From NCBI GenBank assembly GCA_016841245.1, contig JAENZN010000002.1, positions 134,843 through 198,842 on the forward strand: 64,000 nucleotides of DNA. Reading direction: 5' to 3'. The notes under the pieces were generated by a model. It was not told where the DNA came from, searched no databases, and saw nothing but the letters and a program-made list of their open reading frames with translations. Origin of the DNA: Syntrophomonas sp. (GTDB taxonomy: Bacteria; Bacillota; Syntrophomonadia; Syntrophomonadales; Syntrophomonadaceae). Below, piece after piece: positions 35,954-45,275 of the stretch (position 1 is its first letter; every line of letters begins with the position of its first letter). Both the position numbers and the translations under genes were made by a program.

Positions 35954-36030
35954 GCCCTTTCCTCCTTTCCGTAAAAATGGTTGGTTTTCACGGAAAAGGC
36001 GGGGCGCGGATTAGATAGAAGATGGCTGGT

Positions 36031-36438
36031 TCATATCCGAAACCGATTTTTCAGCTTTTTCAGAATCCGGTTTTTGCGCTCGCTGATGCTCTGCTGCGTC
36101 ACGCCGAAAATGAGGGAAAGCTGATAGTCGGTCTTATTCTCGTAGTATTTCAGGAAAAGCAATTGCTTGTTCTTTGAATTGAGAGTGCTGATAACCGCAG
36201 ATAGGATTTCATTTTCGATATAATCATCTAGCTTGTCCCCATTAGAAACAGGAAAGGTGATGTCTATGTCCGCTTCGGCGCATAAGTTGATTTCCTCCAC
36301 TTCCTCCAAGGGGATGCTCCTGCTGAAATACTTGTATTGGGCGCGGAAATATCCCCGTGACGAACGGGTTATTACGATTTTTATGTAGGCGCAAAACGCT
36401 TTTTCTACCGCCTTATAGGTTTCAGCACTCCTTTTCAT
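36031..36438 (-). CDS. Sigma-70-like regulator of the element
   Basis: 135 residues, similar to the ORF7-type sigma factors of Tn916 relatives. The C-terminal region 4 helix-turn-helix reads KTDYQLSLIFGVTQQSISERKNRILKKLKNRF. The N-terminal half (FCAYIKIVITRSSRGYFRAQ) is a shortened region 2. It probably directs transcription of transfer genes. AGGAGATG precedes ATG 36438, and copy 2 of the 22-bp promoter-like repeat sits directly upstream. Confidence 0.83.
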   Translation of the reverse strand: MKRSAETYKAVEKAFCAYIKIVITRSSRGYFRAQYKYFSRSIPLEEVEEINLCAEADIDITFPVSNGDKLDDYIENEILSAVISTLNSKNKQLLFLKYYENKTDYQLSLIFGVTQQSISERKNRILKKLKNRFRI

Positions 36439-36450
36439 AGGGCTTCATCT

Positions 36451-36472
36451 CCTCTCGCCCTATACATTGAAA
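36451..36472 (-). promoter_or_regulatory. Repeated promoter-like element, copy 2
   Basis: The same 22 bases as 35664-35686, here 15-35 bases upstream of the sigma-like gene. Conservation of the element before two genes of the element suggests a shared promoter or regulator site. Confidence 0.4.
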
Positions 36473-36604
36473 TGAAAAGGATAAAATACAGGTTTTTGGG
36501 GAAATAATTTTTTAGTGCTACCTTTATCCCAATATTACGGCTTCCTTTTTACAACAAAAGCTGCTGTTTTTCTTTCGCATTCCACAAATAGCGACAATGT
36601 AAAA

Positions 36605-36650
36605 GCGTAGGCCGCAAGGAAACCTTGTAGCCTACGCCCTGATTTGACAA
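36605..36650. repeat. Hairpin ending in 22-bp direct repeat (left copy)
   Basis: GCGTAGGC and GCCTACGC pair around an inner CAAGG/CCTTG stem. The last 22 bases, 36629-36650 (AGCCTACGC core, then CCTGATTTGACAA), recur exactly at 41335-41356. Between 36651 and 37129 there is no supported gene; a second near-perfect palindrome lies at 36778-36807 (GCAAGCTGG-CGGCAA-TTGCCG-TCAGCTTGC). Confidence 0.7.
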
Positions 36651-37129
36651 AAAATGCGGAGGATAAACCTCTTATGTCTTGAACCGAATATTTAATTGTC
36701 TGTCATAAGTTCTCATTGCCATAAGTGCTGCAAGGACACAAAATTTACCTCCAATAAATTAAATGTTTAATAAGCGGGCAAGCTGGCGGCAATTGCCGTC
36801 AGCTTGCAAAAGAGCCTCGGTTTGCCGCAGGGATGTACTTTTGTATGATAAATACTGTCTTTGCCTACCCTGATCAGCCAGCAAATGAGCTGATCTTAAA
36901 AGCGGTACAAAGCTATATAAGATCAAAAAAAGGTCAAAAAATACGATTACCCCGGATATTATTAACAAACTTGATGTGCTGTTGTCAGAATACGAACAAT
37001 AAATATAGCAACAACCGTTTCTATTGCCATAATCACTAAAAACGCGTAGTTAAAATTTCTCATTTGTTGATTGTTTTTTTATTGGTAAAGACGAGATTTT
37101 GACGAGTTAGCACATTTTATTATTCCTTT

Positions 37130-38599
37130 CTAATTTAACAGTTGTTGGAATCTATCATTATATAGCCTTCTTCCCAGGTTAAGACAAATAATGATAACCG
37201 TAGCAGCAATTGTTATCAGTAACCACATCCTGACTAAAGACATTCCACCAGGCATATTGCCAATTGACCAGATAAGACCAATAAAGCCAACTGGCAGCAA
37301 CAGAGTCCAAAAAAACATGTATATTACTTGAGGATTAAAATTCGCAAAACTATATTCGTAGATCATACTCTCCATAATCCCCATGTCACGTGTTTCCATG
37401 TTTAATAACCTGCTTCCTAAGCAAATGAGGATCGATATATGAGCCGAATTGAGCAATAACAATAATATGGCGAAAGTGATCGCCTCTCCCAATCCAAGAG
37501 AAAGCTTATACCAAGTTAGAAGAGTAGCCAATATGATCAGAGGAATGATTTGAAGCATGCCCGTTGAAAACTTGGCTATCCCAAGCCACCATGACCTTGA
37601 GGCGGGTAGGATAAAGCTTAGTATATTCCCTTCCTTAATGAAGGTAGTCGAATAAGTTTCGTGAAAATTGGCAAAAACCATGAAATAGAAAAATAAAATG
37701 GCGGCCATCAACTCTCTATCGGAAAAGAAGGCTATTTTGGATAGTGGTAAATACAATAGCATAAAAAGAGCGGAGCCGCCGTATCTGACGTAAAGATAAA
37801 AACTTCGTTTGTCGGTAACCAATTCTTTATACAAAATTGCACGAAAAACTCGAGGTAGAAAACTATTATATAGTACTGTCCGTTTCATAACCTGGCTCTT
37901 AATCTCAAAGTTTATTTCCACACCTGCCGAGTCTAAGCATAGATAATAAACTCGACGTGCAAAGTTAGGAGCTAACCAGATAATAAATAGACATAACAAA
38001 GTAATACCGGCATAAAACAGTACATGATCATTGAACCAAAAATATAAAAATCCACTTGATAGAATTGCTAATGCTACTGGTAGGCCTAGTAAATTAACAA
38101 GACGGTTCTTGAAATACATTAGATAAAACATAATAAAAAATCCCAAGTTTACGGACAATATTAATAATCCTAGAAAAAAAGCTACGATTGCAAGCCCAAT
38201 AACCACTCCATGAAGTTTAATCGCTAAAAAGATCAAACCGGTCATCATCATAGGTCCGCAAACATAAATAAATCTAGTCCATGTGTTCAAACAGTGGATG
38301 GTGTACATTTGATAAAACCCCAAAGGTGCGGTAGTGTAATAAAATGCATCCTCGGAGGTAAACCAGGTTTTAAATGCGGTAATACAGGCAAACATTACAG
38401 CAAACAAAGCGTTGGCTAGAATCATCCATATCAGACCCAGGTTCTGTTTATTGAGCGGAAAAATATTTGATTTAAAATAGAATAATACCAGCACTCCAGC
38501 ACTTACTAGACAAATGCTGACCAAATTTCTAGTTTCCCAATGCATTTTTATTAATCGCGCTCTTAAGAACAGCAATTTTAATGCCTCTTTCAAAATCAA
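37130..38599 (-). CDS. ABC-2-type exporter permease
   Basis: 489 residues with about ten to twelve hydrophobic helices and a hydrophilic middle loop (RRVYYLCLDSAGVEINFEIKSQ), the profile of a large exporter permease. The start is TTG 38599, close to AGGAGAG; TTG 38593 is equally possible. It follows the ATPase gene by 85 bases in the order MerR, small protein, ATPase, permease. Substrate unknown; a MerR regulator of multidrug-binding style would fit export of a toxic compound. Confidence 0.75.
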   Translation of the reverse strand: MILKEALKLLFLRARLIKMHWETRNLVSICLVSAGVLVLFYFKSNIFPLNKQNLGLIWMILANALFAVMFACITAFKTWFTSEDAFYYTTAPLGFYQMYTIHCLNTWTRFIYVCGPMMMTGLIFLAIKLHGVVIGLAIVAFFLGLLILSVNLGFFIMFYLMYFKNRLVNLLGLPVALAILSSGFLYFWFNDHVLFYAGITLLCLFIIWLAPNFARRVYYLCLDSAGVEINFEIKSQVMKRTVLYNSFLPRVFRAILYKELVTDKRSFYLYVRYGGSALFMLLYLPLSKIAFFSDRELMAAILFFYFMVFANFHETYSTTFIKEGNILSFILPASRSWWLGIAKFSTGMLQIIPLIILATLLTWYKLSLGLGEAITFAILLLLLNSAHISILICLGSRLLNMETRDMGIMESMIYEYSFANFNPQVIYMFFWTLLLPVGFIGLIWSIGNMPGGMSLVRMWLLITIAATVIIICLNLGRRLYNDRFQQLLN

Positions 38600-38684
38600 G
38601 ACTCTCCTCTCTCAGGCGCTTACTACCTGGGCAGCTTCCATCATGTCGCTAATCTTAAAATTCAACAAGGATTCTTGCTTGCTC

Positions 38685-40013
38685 TTAACTAACTTGTACC
38701 AGTTTAATGAAAATCTCTTCTAAAGACGCCGTATCCATTCCCATCCTTTTCCTTAATTCTGTTACTGTTCCTACATATATTAGTTTCCCGCCAACTATAA
38801 TACCTAATCGATCACATAGCTTCTCGGCCATTTCTAAAATATGAGTTGACACTACTACAGTTTTTCCTTTTGCGGCAATTGATCTTAAAAGTTCCTTCAC
38901 TTGCACAATGCCATTAGGATCTAATCCATTAGTGGGTTCATCTAGGAGCAAAATAGAGCTCTCTTTAATTAATGTTGCAATTAGTGAGAGTTTTCTTTTC
39001 ATCCCCTGTGAGTACGAACCAATGGGACGATCTGCAGCCGATCCAAGATCAAATCGTACTAAAAGTTCGTTCATTTCCTGGCGTAACTGATTTGGATTAC
39101 GCTTATATAGAACCCCTAAAAACTCCAAGAATTCTCTTCCGCTAAGTCGCTCGTATAGAACCATAAATTCAGGCATATATGCAATGGATCTGTCATTTTT
39201 TATAGATATTTCCCCTCCGGTAGGTTTAAGTAGTCCGCTAATCATTTTCAATGTAGTGGTTTTTCCGGCTCCATTAGGTCCAAGAAACCCAAACAGCTCA
39301 CCCGGATAGAGGTCAATACTCAAATTCTGTACCGCTATTACTTCACCATATTTTTTGCTTACATTGGTAATACTCAGTGTCGGCTCCTTATCAGTAATTG
39401 GTGAATTAACTACTGCAGTATAATCGTTCAATGATTTTTCGCGATTAGTAACAACATCAATTAATGGACCTTTGTTCGTTCCACTAACACCTACCATTTC
39501 TCTAGCCATATCTGGATCATCAAAATTAACCACAAATTTATCGAGATATCCGTAATTCCGAAACATGCTCTTTACTCGAATCGGCTGCTTAAGGGTTATT
39601 AATAGATGGTTTGATGGGCCTGTTGCTAAAAACATAACACCGGTCTTTGCTTCCTTCGCTATACCAAACGGCACCAAAAGTACAGTTGATTGCATGTTAG
39701 TTTCTTCCATGGATATAATATTCCGCATCGGAATTGATACCTTTATCTGATACCCATAATTTAACACCAAGTTATCTTTATCAATGTAGTTCTGCTTCCT
39801 TGCAGGGCTTAGAAATAGCATATCGGTTAGCAATAACCCCAGGAACAAAACGCCGGCTGCCACATAAGGTATTTGACTCCAGCTAAGCCAAATTTTCGCA
39901 AAGACAACCGCTAACGCCATTTCCAGGATAATCATAAGAATCATCATGATTGCATATTTATGTGATACAGTGGTTTTAGATTTTGATAATACTTTTGTCT
40001 GTACATTACTCAT
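38685..40013 (-). CDS. ABC transporter ATPase fused to a membrane domain
   Basis: 442 residues. The N-terminal about 200 are unusual for an ATPase subunit: two membrane helices (MMILMIILEMALAVVFAKIW and VAAGVLFLGLLLTDMLFL) and a beta-rich segment (VSIPMRNIISMEE) that could be a PH-like fold. The ATPase domain begins near 210 with LSITNVSKKYGE: Walker A GPNGAGKTT, signature YSQGMKRKLS, Walker B LLLDEPTNGLDP, and the switch His in STHI. It should energise the permease at 37130. Its start overlaps the small upstream frame by eight bases. Confidence 0.85.
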   Translation of the reverse strand: MSNVQTKVLSKSKTTVSHKYAIMMILMIILEMALAVVFAKIWLSWSQIPYVAAGVLFLGLLLTDMLFLSPARKQNYIDKDNLVLNYGYQIKVSIPMRNIISMEETNMQSTVLLVPFGIAKEAKTGVMFLATGPSNHLLITLKQPIRVKSMFRNYGYLDKFVVNFDDPDMAREMVGVSGTNKGPLIDVVTNREKSLNDYTAVVNSPITDKEPTLSITNVSKKYGEVIAVQNLSIDLYPGELFGFLGPNGAGKTTTLKMISGLLKPTGGEISIKNDRSIAYMPEFMVLYERLSGREFLEFLGVLYKRNPNQLRQEMNELLVRFDLGSAADRPIGSYSQGMKRKLSLIATLIKESSILLLDEPTNGLDPNGIVQVKELLRSIAAKGKTVVVSTHILEMAEKLCDRLGIIVGGKLIYVGTVTELRKRMGMDTASLEEIFIKLVQVS

Positions 40014-40227
40014 AATGGATTCCTTTCAACCTGCCAATTTGGTTTGTAAATACATTTTGTTGAAGTTGTGGGTTATTGCACTGCTCTAATACCTCATTTA
40101 ATGCGAATGCAAGCACCTCAACATTGGGATTTTCAATGATTGACCCATGATCTCCTTTCCCCAGCAATTGTATTGGCAATGCATAACGGGATATTTTAGG
40201 ATTTGACAGGAAATTTTTCAGCCTCAC
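40006..40227 (-). CDS. Small protein coupled to the ABC ATPase
   Basis: 73 residues, starting at GTG 40227 after AAGGGTGAGGG, between the MerR gene and the ATPase. The end overlaps the ATPase start by eight bases, so translation is probably coupled. It reads IQLLGKGDHGSIIENPNVEVLAF and then a short helix. No membrane helix and no known family. It could be a fragment of a longer protein, but the coupling and position suggest a functional part of the operon. Confidence 0.5.
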   Translation of the reverse strand: MRLKNFLSNPKISRYALPIQLLGKGDHGSIIENPNVEVLAFALNEVLEQCNNPQLQQNVFTNQIGRLKGIHYE

Positions 40228-40265
40228 GCCCTCACCCTTTTCTTGCGCTTATTTATCATTGGTGT

Positions 40266-41096
40266 TTATTCCAGCCAATCCCCAGTTCCCTTCTCCGCCC
40301 AATACTCCTCCATATACAACTGGCAGAGGCGGCAGAACTGAGCCTGGGCAGGTGTTAACAGGTTATTCACCATCTCGCTGATCAAAGGCTCCAAGGGGTT
40401 GTGGGGTTCTTCTCCCCTGTACCAGGTCTTGAAAAGCGGAATGCTTGTCAGAATGTCTACACAGTCCCGGGCCAATTCCTGCACTTCTTTAGCATCCTCC
40501 GGTAAATCCGCTATGGCGTCAACACGTTCGCTGCAATCCAACATGCGCTGGTATTCCTGGGGATACGCCTGGAAATATTCAGCCATCTGGCGCAAAAGTT
40601 CCTGGTGGTCCAGTCCCCAAGCAAAATCGTCGAAAACCCCAGAGATTTGCCGGTCCAGTTCCATTAATTGGGGATGATTATCATATAGCTGTGTCCCGAC
40701 AATTTCGGTAACCATGCGAAAGGAAGCGGGGTCCTCCCGGGTTTCATGCAGACTGGCCGGTTCGGCAGTCAGCAGTTCCCGCACTCTGTTCAGGCGATGT
40801 TGCAAAGTATTCATTTGTAGCAATAATTCTTTCTCCAAGGATTCCAGAACCGAGCGCTCGGATTTAGGGTCGGTCACTTCTCCTACCACCGCTTTGATTT
40901 GCTCCAGGCTTAACCCCAAAGTCTTTAAGCGTTTTATCGCCTGCAGGCGATTGAGTTCGCCCGGACCATAGAGGCGGTAGCCGCCGGGAGAGCGCAGCGG
41001 CTCGGCTAAAAGACCGATTTTGTGATAATGAAGAACGGTTTTTACCGTCACTCCGGTCAATTTTGCAAATTCTCCTATCTGTAACCGTGATTTCAT
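40266..41096 (-). CDS. MerR-family regulator 1
   Basis: 276 residues. The N-terminal winged helix (QIGEFAKLTGVTVKTVLHYHKIGLL, SPGGYRLYGPGEL) is followed by a dimer coil and a 150-residue C-terminal region that matches the second MerR protein of the window (FDDFAWG against LDDFQWS; EYQRMLD against KYQIALD). This is an effector domain I cannot name. It should control its own operon, which includes the ABC exporter, from the promoter at 41119-41149 whose 19-bp spacer carries a palindrome. GAAGGCATG precedes its start. Confidence 0.88.
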   Translation of the reverse strand: MKSRLQIGEFAKLTGVTVKTVLHYHKIGLLAEPLRSPGGYRLYGPGELNRLQAIKRLKTLGLSLEQIKAVVGEVTDPKSERSVLESLEKELLLQMNTLQHRLNRVRELLTAEPASLHETREDPASFRMVTEIVGTQLYDNHPQLMELDRQISGVFDDFAWGLDHQELLRQMAEYFQAYPQEYQRMLDCSERVDAIADLPEDAKEVQELARDCVDILTSIPLFKTWYRGEEPHNPLEPLISEMVNNLLTPAQAQFCRLCQLYMEEYWAEKGTGDWLE

Positions 41097-41118
41097 GCCT
41101 TCACCTCAGTTCACCCTT

Positions 41119-41149
41119 AGTATAAACTCCTACCTAAGGTCAGGGTCAA
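41119..41149 (-). promoter_or_regulatory. MerR-type promoter with 19-bp spacer
   Basis: On the minus strand -35 TTGACC and -10 TATACT are 19 bases apart, the elongated spacing that MerR proteins correct by twisting DNA. The palindrome ACCTTAGGT lies in the spacer. It is 25 bases upstream of the MerR gene at 40266-41096. Confidence 0.85.
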
Positions 41150-41334
41150 TCAGTTATTTTTATATCTTTATTCCACATAATAACTATCAGCATTTATCAT
41201 AAGCATCTTCGCTGTTTAGAAAAAACTCTAAAAATATTTGCTGATTTATAAAAGTTTATTTTCCAAATATGAAGGGAGCTATTAAAATCAAAGCCGTCGA
41301 TTAGTTTTGATAGAAATAAATTCTTTGTTTTTGC

Positions 41335-41356
41335 AGCCTACGCCCTGATTTGACAA
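41335..41356. repeat. 22-bp direct repeat (right copy)
   Basis: Identical to 36629-36650. It marks the other side of the MerR/ABC cassette and includes only the right half of the hairpin seen at the left copy. Confidence 0.75.
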
Positions 41357-41383
41357 GCAATGCAGTTCTTAGCCTGGTGTCTA

Positions 41384-44026
41384 TTACATATAGACCTTGC
41401 CTTCATCCCCGTCTACTACCACATTTTGCCCATCCTTAATAAGGCGCATAACACCGGGTATGTTTAAAACAGCCGGTATTCCAAATTCGCGGGCGACAAT
41501 GGCACCGTGGGATGTAGCCCCGCCCGACTCTACAACTATGGCTGAAGCCCGCAAAAATAGAGGTGTCCATCCCGGGTCGGTGGAAGGGGCAACGAGCACA
41601 TCTCCCAAATTTAACTTTTTCTCCTGATTGGGATGTTGCAAAAGTTTTGCTATGCCGGAAGCCTTTCCGGCTGAAACTCCCAGCCCCTGCAGAAATGAAT
41701 CCGAACCTGGCGAGATGGCTTCAATAAAATGCGAGGTCTCGTCTATGTAGTAGTCGGGAGGTGATAGCTTCTCCATGTTTTCCATCAATTTTTTTCGCTC
41801 TTCTACCAGTAAATTCAATCCCTGGCCGTTCCAATCCCTCTTTAGAACGGAGAACAATTCTGTCCAACTGCAATGAAAGACGTCGGTCTCTTCTCCCAGG
41901 ATATCTCTTTCTTGTAAGCGACTTCCCATTTCCAGGAATACCTTACGGATTACTTCATAAAACATGAGTAATTCAAATTTAGCCATTTCGCGTAAATTAG
42001 CACCTTTTACGGCCTTTTCCACCTGTTTTCTAATCATGTTATGACGAGATTTAGGTAGGCCTTGTTCTACCTCCTGCCAGGTCTCTTTAACCTTCATTTT
42101 TTGTCGGGCTTTGAATTCTTCGAGATTAGCGGTTTCCATGTTGCTTTTGATGATATGTAAAGGGTAAGAAGGATCTTCTCTCCAACGGGGATTACTTATA
42201 TCCATTTCATAGATGCCCCGGTGCCCGTATTGGGCCAGGAAACTTCGAAATAATGGTTTAAACGATGAACCCTCAGGAAGTTCCTTTTCCCAAGTATAAG
42301 GATTGAAATCGCTCCTGCCTAAATAGTCCTGGACATCATTATCACTCCGAGCTACTTCAGCCAGTTCTATAAGACGGTAACCTTGTTCGGCGCTAGTTAT
42401 ATCCCCCTGGCCGATCATTAAGGCATTGGCTATAGCATTTCCTCTGCCGCGAAAATACTTCTCCAAGGTTTTCACCAAGGGACCTATATTGGCCATCGAC
42501 ATGTTGCACGCGCTGAAAACCGGTAAATACTCACGCCACGCAGCTTTAATTACAGCTATGGTATTGATTAAATCGTTATCGGAAAGACCTTGTAAATCTT
42601 GCTTATTTAAATTATCTGTGAACTTATCTACCTGTTCGAAAGCCGCCTGAGTGTTCCTGCTATTTTTAATGATAAAAAGGACAAACTTAATAAATCGCCC
42701 TATTCTTTTCAATCCTTTAATGCCACGGTAAGGTTTATCCTCGTTAATCTTGATTTCCGGCTCATGTCCCCCAAGTGTCTCGTTTGTCTGACCAGGTTTC
42801 GTCCCAAAGCAATCAAAACAAATCCATTGGTTCAATGAAGAGTTCCAATAAAATCGCCCTCCGAACCGTTTAGTACACTGCAAACCTGGGGGTATTTGAA
42901 AACCGACAAAACTAACTAACCCCCAAGGTCCTATGTCCATCCAAGTCTGTTGGATCAGATTCCAACTAAGCATGGGCAAAACCATGGGAACCGCCTCTTT
43001 TAAATTGGTATTGGACCATATATCGGGCTGGTCTTTAAGTTCTGGAAAGGTATAGCGGGGCTTGGTGGTCACCGGGCGCGCTTGGACCAGAACAAAGTCC
43101 CGGCCGTCAAACACCCATTCTATATCCTGGTGCTGTTCACTACCTCCTAAAGCATCGTAGACCCGCCGGATGAGCAAACTCAGCCGTTTAATATTTTCAT
43201 CGCTTAGCACTTGTTGGGCAGAGGAGCCCGGAGAAGCAATCAATTCTGTTCTGCCATCGGGGCAGGCCGTGGTTTGACTTTCTTTCCGGCCCATTCTCCG
43301 CTCCATTATTTCCAGTTTGGCATCCAGGCAGTATTCATCCGGTTCAACAGCACCGCTGACCACACTTTCTCCCAATCCGAAATTGGCGTTTATTAATACC
43401 ACATCGTCCCGGCCGCTGCGCGGGTCACAGGTAAAACCGACCCCTGCTGCCACGGCTTTCACCATTTCAAGGATAACTATTGCTTGAAATACCTCATCAT
43501 CCTCCACTTTCATTTTGCGCCGATATGCGACAGCTCGGGGAGTCCAAAGGGAAGCATAGCATTCTTTGACAGCCAGTATGATATTGTCGGTTCCTCGGAC
43601 ATTTAAAAATGAATCATGCATCCCGGCAAAAGAGGCCCGGGCCGAATCCTCGCAAGTAGCGGAAGAACGGACCGCCAGCGGCTTGGATAGGATGTCCATG
43701 CCTTTGAGTTTGGTGATCAATTCATCCTGGATATACACAGGGAATAATCCTGCTTTGATTTTCTCTCTTAGCTGAAAAAGGTCTTCTTCAATTTCTTTTT
43801 CTGTAATATTGGTGATGGTAATCTTTGCAGATAGCTTCACTATGGCCTCAGATAGCTTGTTTTCACTAATAAAGGCCCGATAGGCATCAGCAGTCAAAAC
43901 ACCACCAACTGGAATAGTAAAGCCATAACGTTCCAACCGGCCCAGGTTCCAACCCTTCCCCCCGACATCTTCTACCCCGGCGGTAAAAGCTTCCGGCCAG
44001 TTAAAGAAAAAACATTCCCCAACCAT
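41384..44026 (-). CDS. Rifampin-phosphotransferase-like PEP-utilizing enzyme
   Basis: 880 residues. The N-terminal ATP-grasp region shows GGKGWNLGRLERYGF, PLAVRSSATCEDS and QDIEWVFDGRDFVLVQARPV. A middle domain of about 400 residues is followed by the C-terminal phospho-histidine swivel domain VESGGATSHGAIVAREFGIPAV. The order ATP-grasp / middle / His domain at about 870 residues without a PEP barrel is that of rifampin phosphotransferase (Rph); true PEP synthase is different in its C-terminus. Rph phosphorylates rifamycins with ATP. The exact substrate here is unproven. GAGGGGG is seven bases before ATG 44026. It follows a TetR gene by 38 bases. Confidence 0.75.
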   Translation of the reverse strand: MVGECFFFNWPEAFTAGVEDVGGKGWNLGRLERYGFTIPVGGVLTADAYRAFISENKLSEAIVKLSAKITITNITEKEIEEDLFQLREKIKAGLFPVYIQDELITKLKGMDILSKPLAVRSSATCEDSARASFAGMHDSFLNVRGTDNIILAVKECYASLWTPRAVAYRRKMKVEDDEVFQAIVILEMVKAVAAGVGFTCDPRSGRDDVVLINANFGLGESVVSGAVEPDEYCLDAKLEIMERRMGRKESQTTACPDGRTELIASPGSSAQQVLSDENIKRLSLLIRRVYDALGGSEQHQDIEWVFDGRDFVLVQARPVTTKPRYTFPELKDQPDIWSNTNLKEAVPMVLPMLSWNLIQQTWMDIGPWGLVSFVGFQIPPGLQCTKRFGGRFYWNSSLNQWICFDCFGTKPGQTNETLGGHEPEIKINEDKPYRGIKGLKRIGRFIKFVLFIIKNSRNTQAAFEQVDKFTDNLNKQDLQGLSDNDLINTIAVIKAAWREYLPVFSACNMSMANIGPLVKTLEKYFRGRGNAIANALMIGQGDITSAEQGYRLIELAEVARSDNDVQDYLGRSDFNPYTWEKELPEGSSFKPLFRSFLAQYGHRGIYEMDISNPRWREDPSYPLHIIKSNMETANLEEFKARQKMKVKETWQEVEQGLPKSRHNMIRKQVEKAVKGANLREMAKFELLMFYEVIRKVFLEMGSRLQERDILGEETDVFHCSWTELFSVLKRDWNGQGLNLLVEERKKLMENMEKLSPPDYYIDETSHFIEAISPGSDSFLQGLGVSAGKASGIAKLLQHPNQEKKLNLGDVLVAPSTDPGWTPLFLRASAIVVESGGATSHGAIVAREFGIPAVLNIPGVMRLIKDGQNVVVDGDEGKVYM

Positions 44027-44064
44027 ACCTTTTCCCCCTCTACTTACGGTTTAAGACTTTATTA

Positions 44065-44706
44065 TCAGGAATCACCTGACTTGTTTTCTACCCCCTTGAG
44101 GAAAAATTCCACATCCCTTTCGATCCTCTCATTTATTGATATTAGTTCCGGATAATTTAGCCATACAATGGCTGAAATAAAGAGGTGAAATTCCAACTGA
44201 GCAGCCAAAAAGATGTTGTCCGCAATAGAAATATCCGGTCTGATTTCACCTGATTCTTTACCCAATTCCAAAATATGTTGCAAGATGGTGCGGAAGCCAC
44301 TGCTTATACCCGGATCTCTCTCTCTAAAGGCTTGCACTACCTTGGACATTTTGTAGGTATAATACCGTTCAAATAAATCATTGGTTAAATCAACATGCAT
44401 CCACTCCAGTGATTTTTGCAGGGCGGCGATGAGCCGCGTCCGGGTATCAGGTAAACTGTCCAAATACTCTATGGTTTCCACCCCTTGCGCTCCTATCACC
44501 CGTTTGACATGTTCAACAATAATAGCTTCCTTTTCAGGGAAATGGTTAAAAACGGTACCTTTGGCGACATCCGCTTCCATGGCGATTTGGTCTACGGTAG
44601 TCTTATCAAAACCCTGCCGTTTGAATAAATCCATGGCCACTGCCAAGATTTTTTTTCTTGTTTCTTCCTTTTTCCTTTCCGTCCTGCTCTTTTTGTTCGC
44701 CTCCAT
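44065..44706 (-). CDS. TetR-family regulator
   Basis: 213 residues: N-terminal helix-turn-helix (ILAVAMDLFKRQGFDKTTVDQIAMEADVAKGTVFNHFPEKE) and a helical ligand domain. It lies immediately upstream of the Rph-like gene on the same strand and probably represses the pair. GAGGTGAAGGC precedes ATG 44706. The AT-rich upstream region contains TTAATTAA at about 44769, a possible operator centre. Confidence 0.9.
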   Translation of the reverse strand: MEANKKSRTERKKEETRKKILAVAMDLFKRQGFDKTTVDQIAMEADVAKGTVFNHFPEKEAIIVEHVKRVIGAQGVETIEYLDSLPDTRTRLIAALQKSLEWMHVDLTNDLFERYYTYKMSKVVQAFRERDPGISSGFRTILQHILELGKESGEIRPDISIADNIFLAAQLEFHLFISAIVWLNYPELISINERIERDVEFFLKGVENKSGDS

Positions 44707-44822
44707 GCCTTCACCTCTATACCAAGTTTATTTTTGTGCCGAGTACATTATTAATCTTAGTTTATTTTACATTAATTAACATAATTGTGCAAGGATAATG
44801 TATTTTTGCCGTCATTCCTTCT

Positions 44823-45059
44823 AAGCAGGGACATTATACCCCTGAACATGGCAGCTGGCTAAATATCGCCGAGATAGACTTGAGTGTTCTTTCAAAGCAA
44901 TGCTTAAGTCGCAGAATTAATAATCTTGATCTCTTGAATACCGAATTAACAGCATGGGAAAGCTCAAGATACTCTGCCCAATTAGGTGTTGATTGGCAAT
45001 TTACTACCGAGGATGCCAGAATCAAATTGAAAAGACTTTATCCGCAGTTTAAGAGTTGA
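44823..45059 (+). pseudogene. IS630-family transposase remnant (C-terminal fragment)
   Basis: The frame reads GHYTPEHGSWLNIAEIDLSVL, then NNLDLLNTELTAWE and VDWQFTTEDARIKLKRLYPQF, ending at TGA 45057. HGSWLN-AE is the third catalytic acidic region of IS630/DDE_3 transposases and DARIKLKRLYP their usual C-terminus. The two first catalytic aspartates are missing; the upstream sequence to 44780 is out of frame. It is a decayed element next to the truncated MFS gene. Confidence 0.8.
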
Positions 45060-45275
45060 CAGACTACTAGTTTGGGGTTCTCCATCTGGGCGGTTTTCAA
45101 GAGACCGGCCAGTCAGGAGAACAGGCGCTGTTCTCCCTGGAAGGAAGTTACTATCTGGATTAGGGTTTTACCCTTGGACTTATCTCTAAGGATGTTCTGG
45201 ATCTCCTCGAATAGCTAACGGCATAGGTATGGAAGCGCTCGGCAACCTTCCGGTGATTGCAGGGCAAGTCCGATA

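Noticed and set aside
36759-37039. Overlapping 69- and 68-residue frames on opposite strands
   Set aside because: No ribosome sites, low-quality composition, and they cover a strong palindrome; at best a gene remnant.
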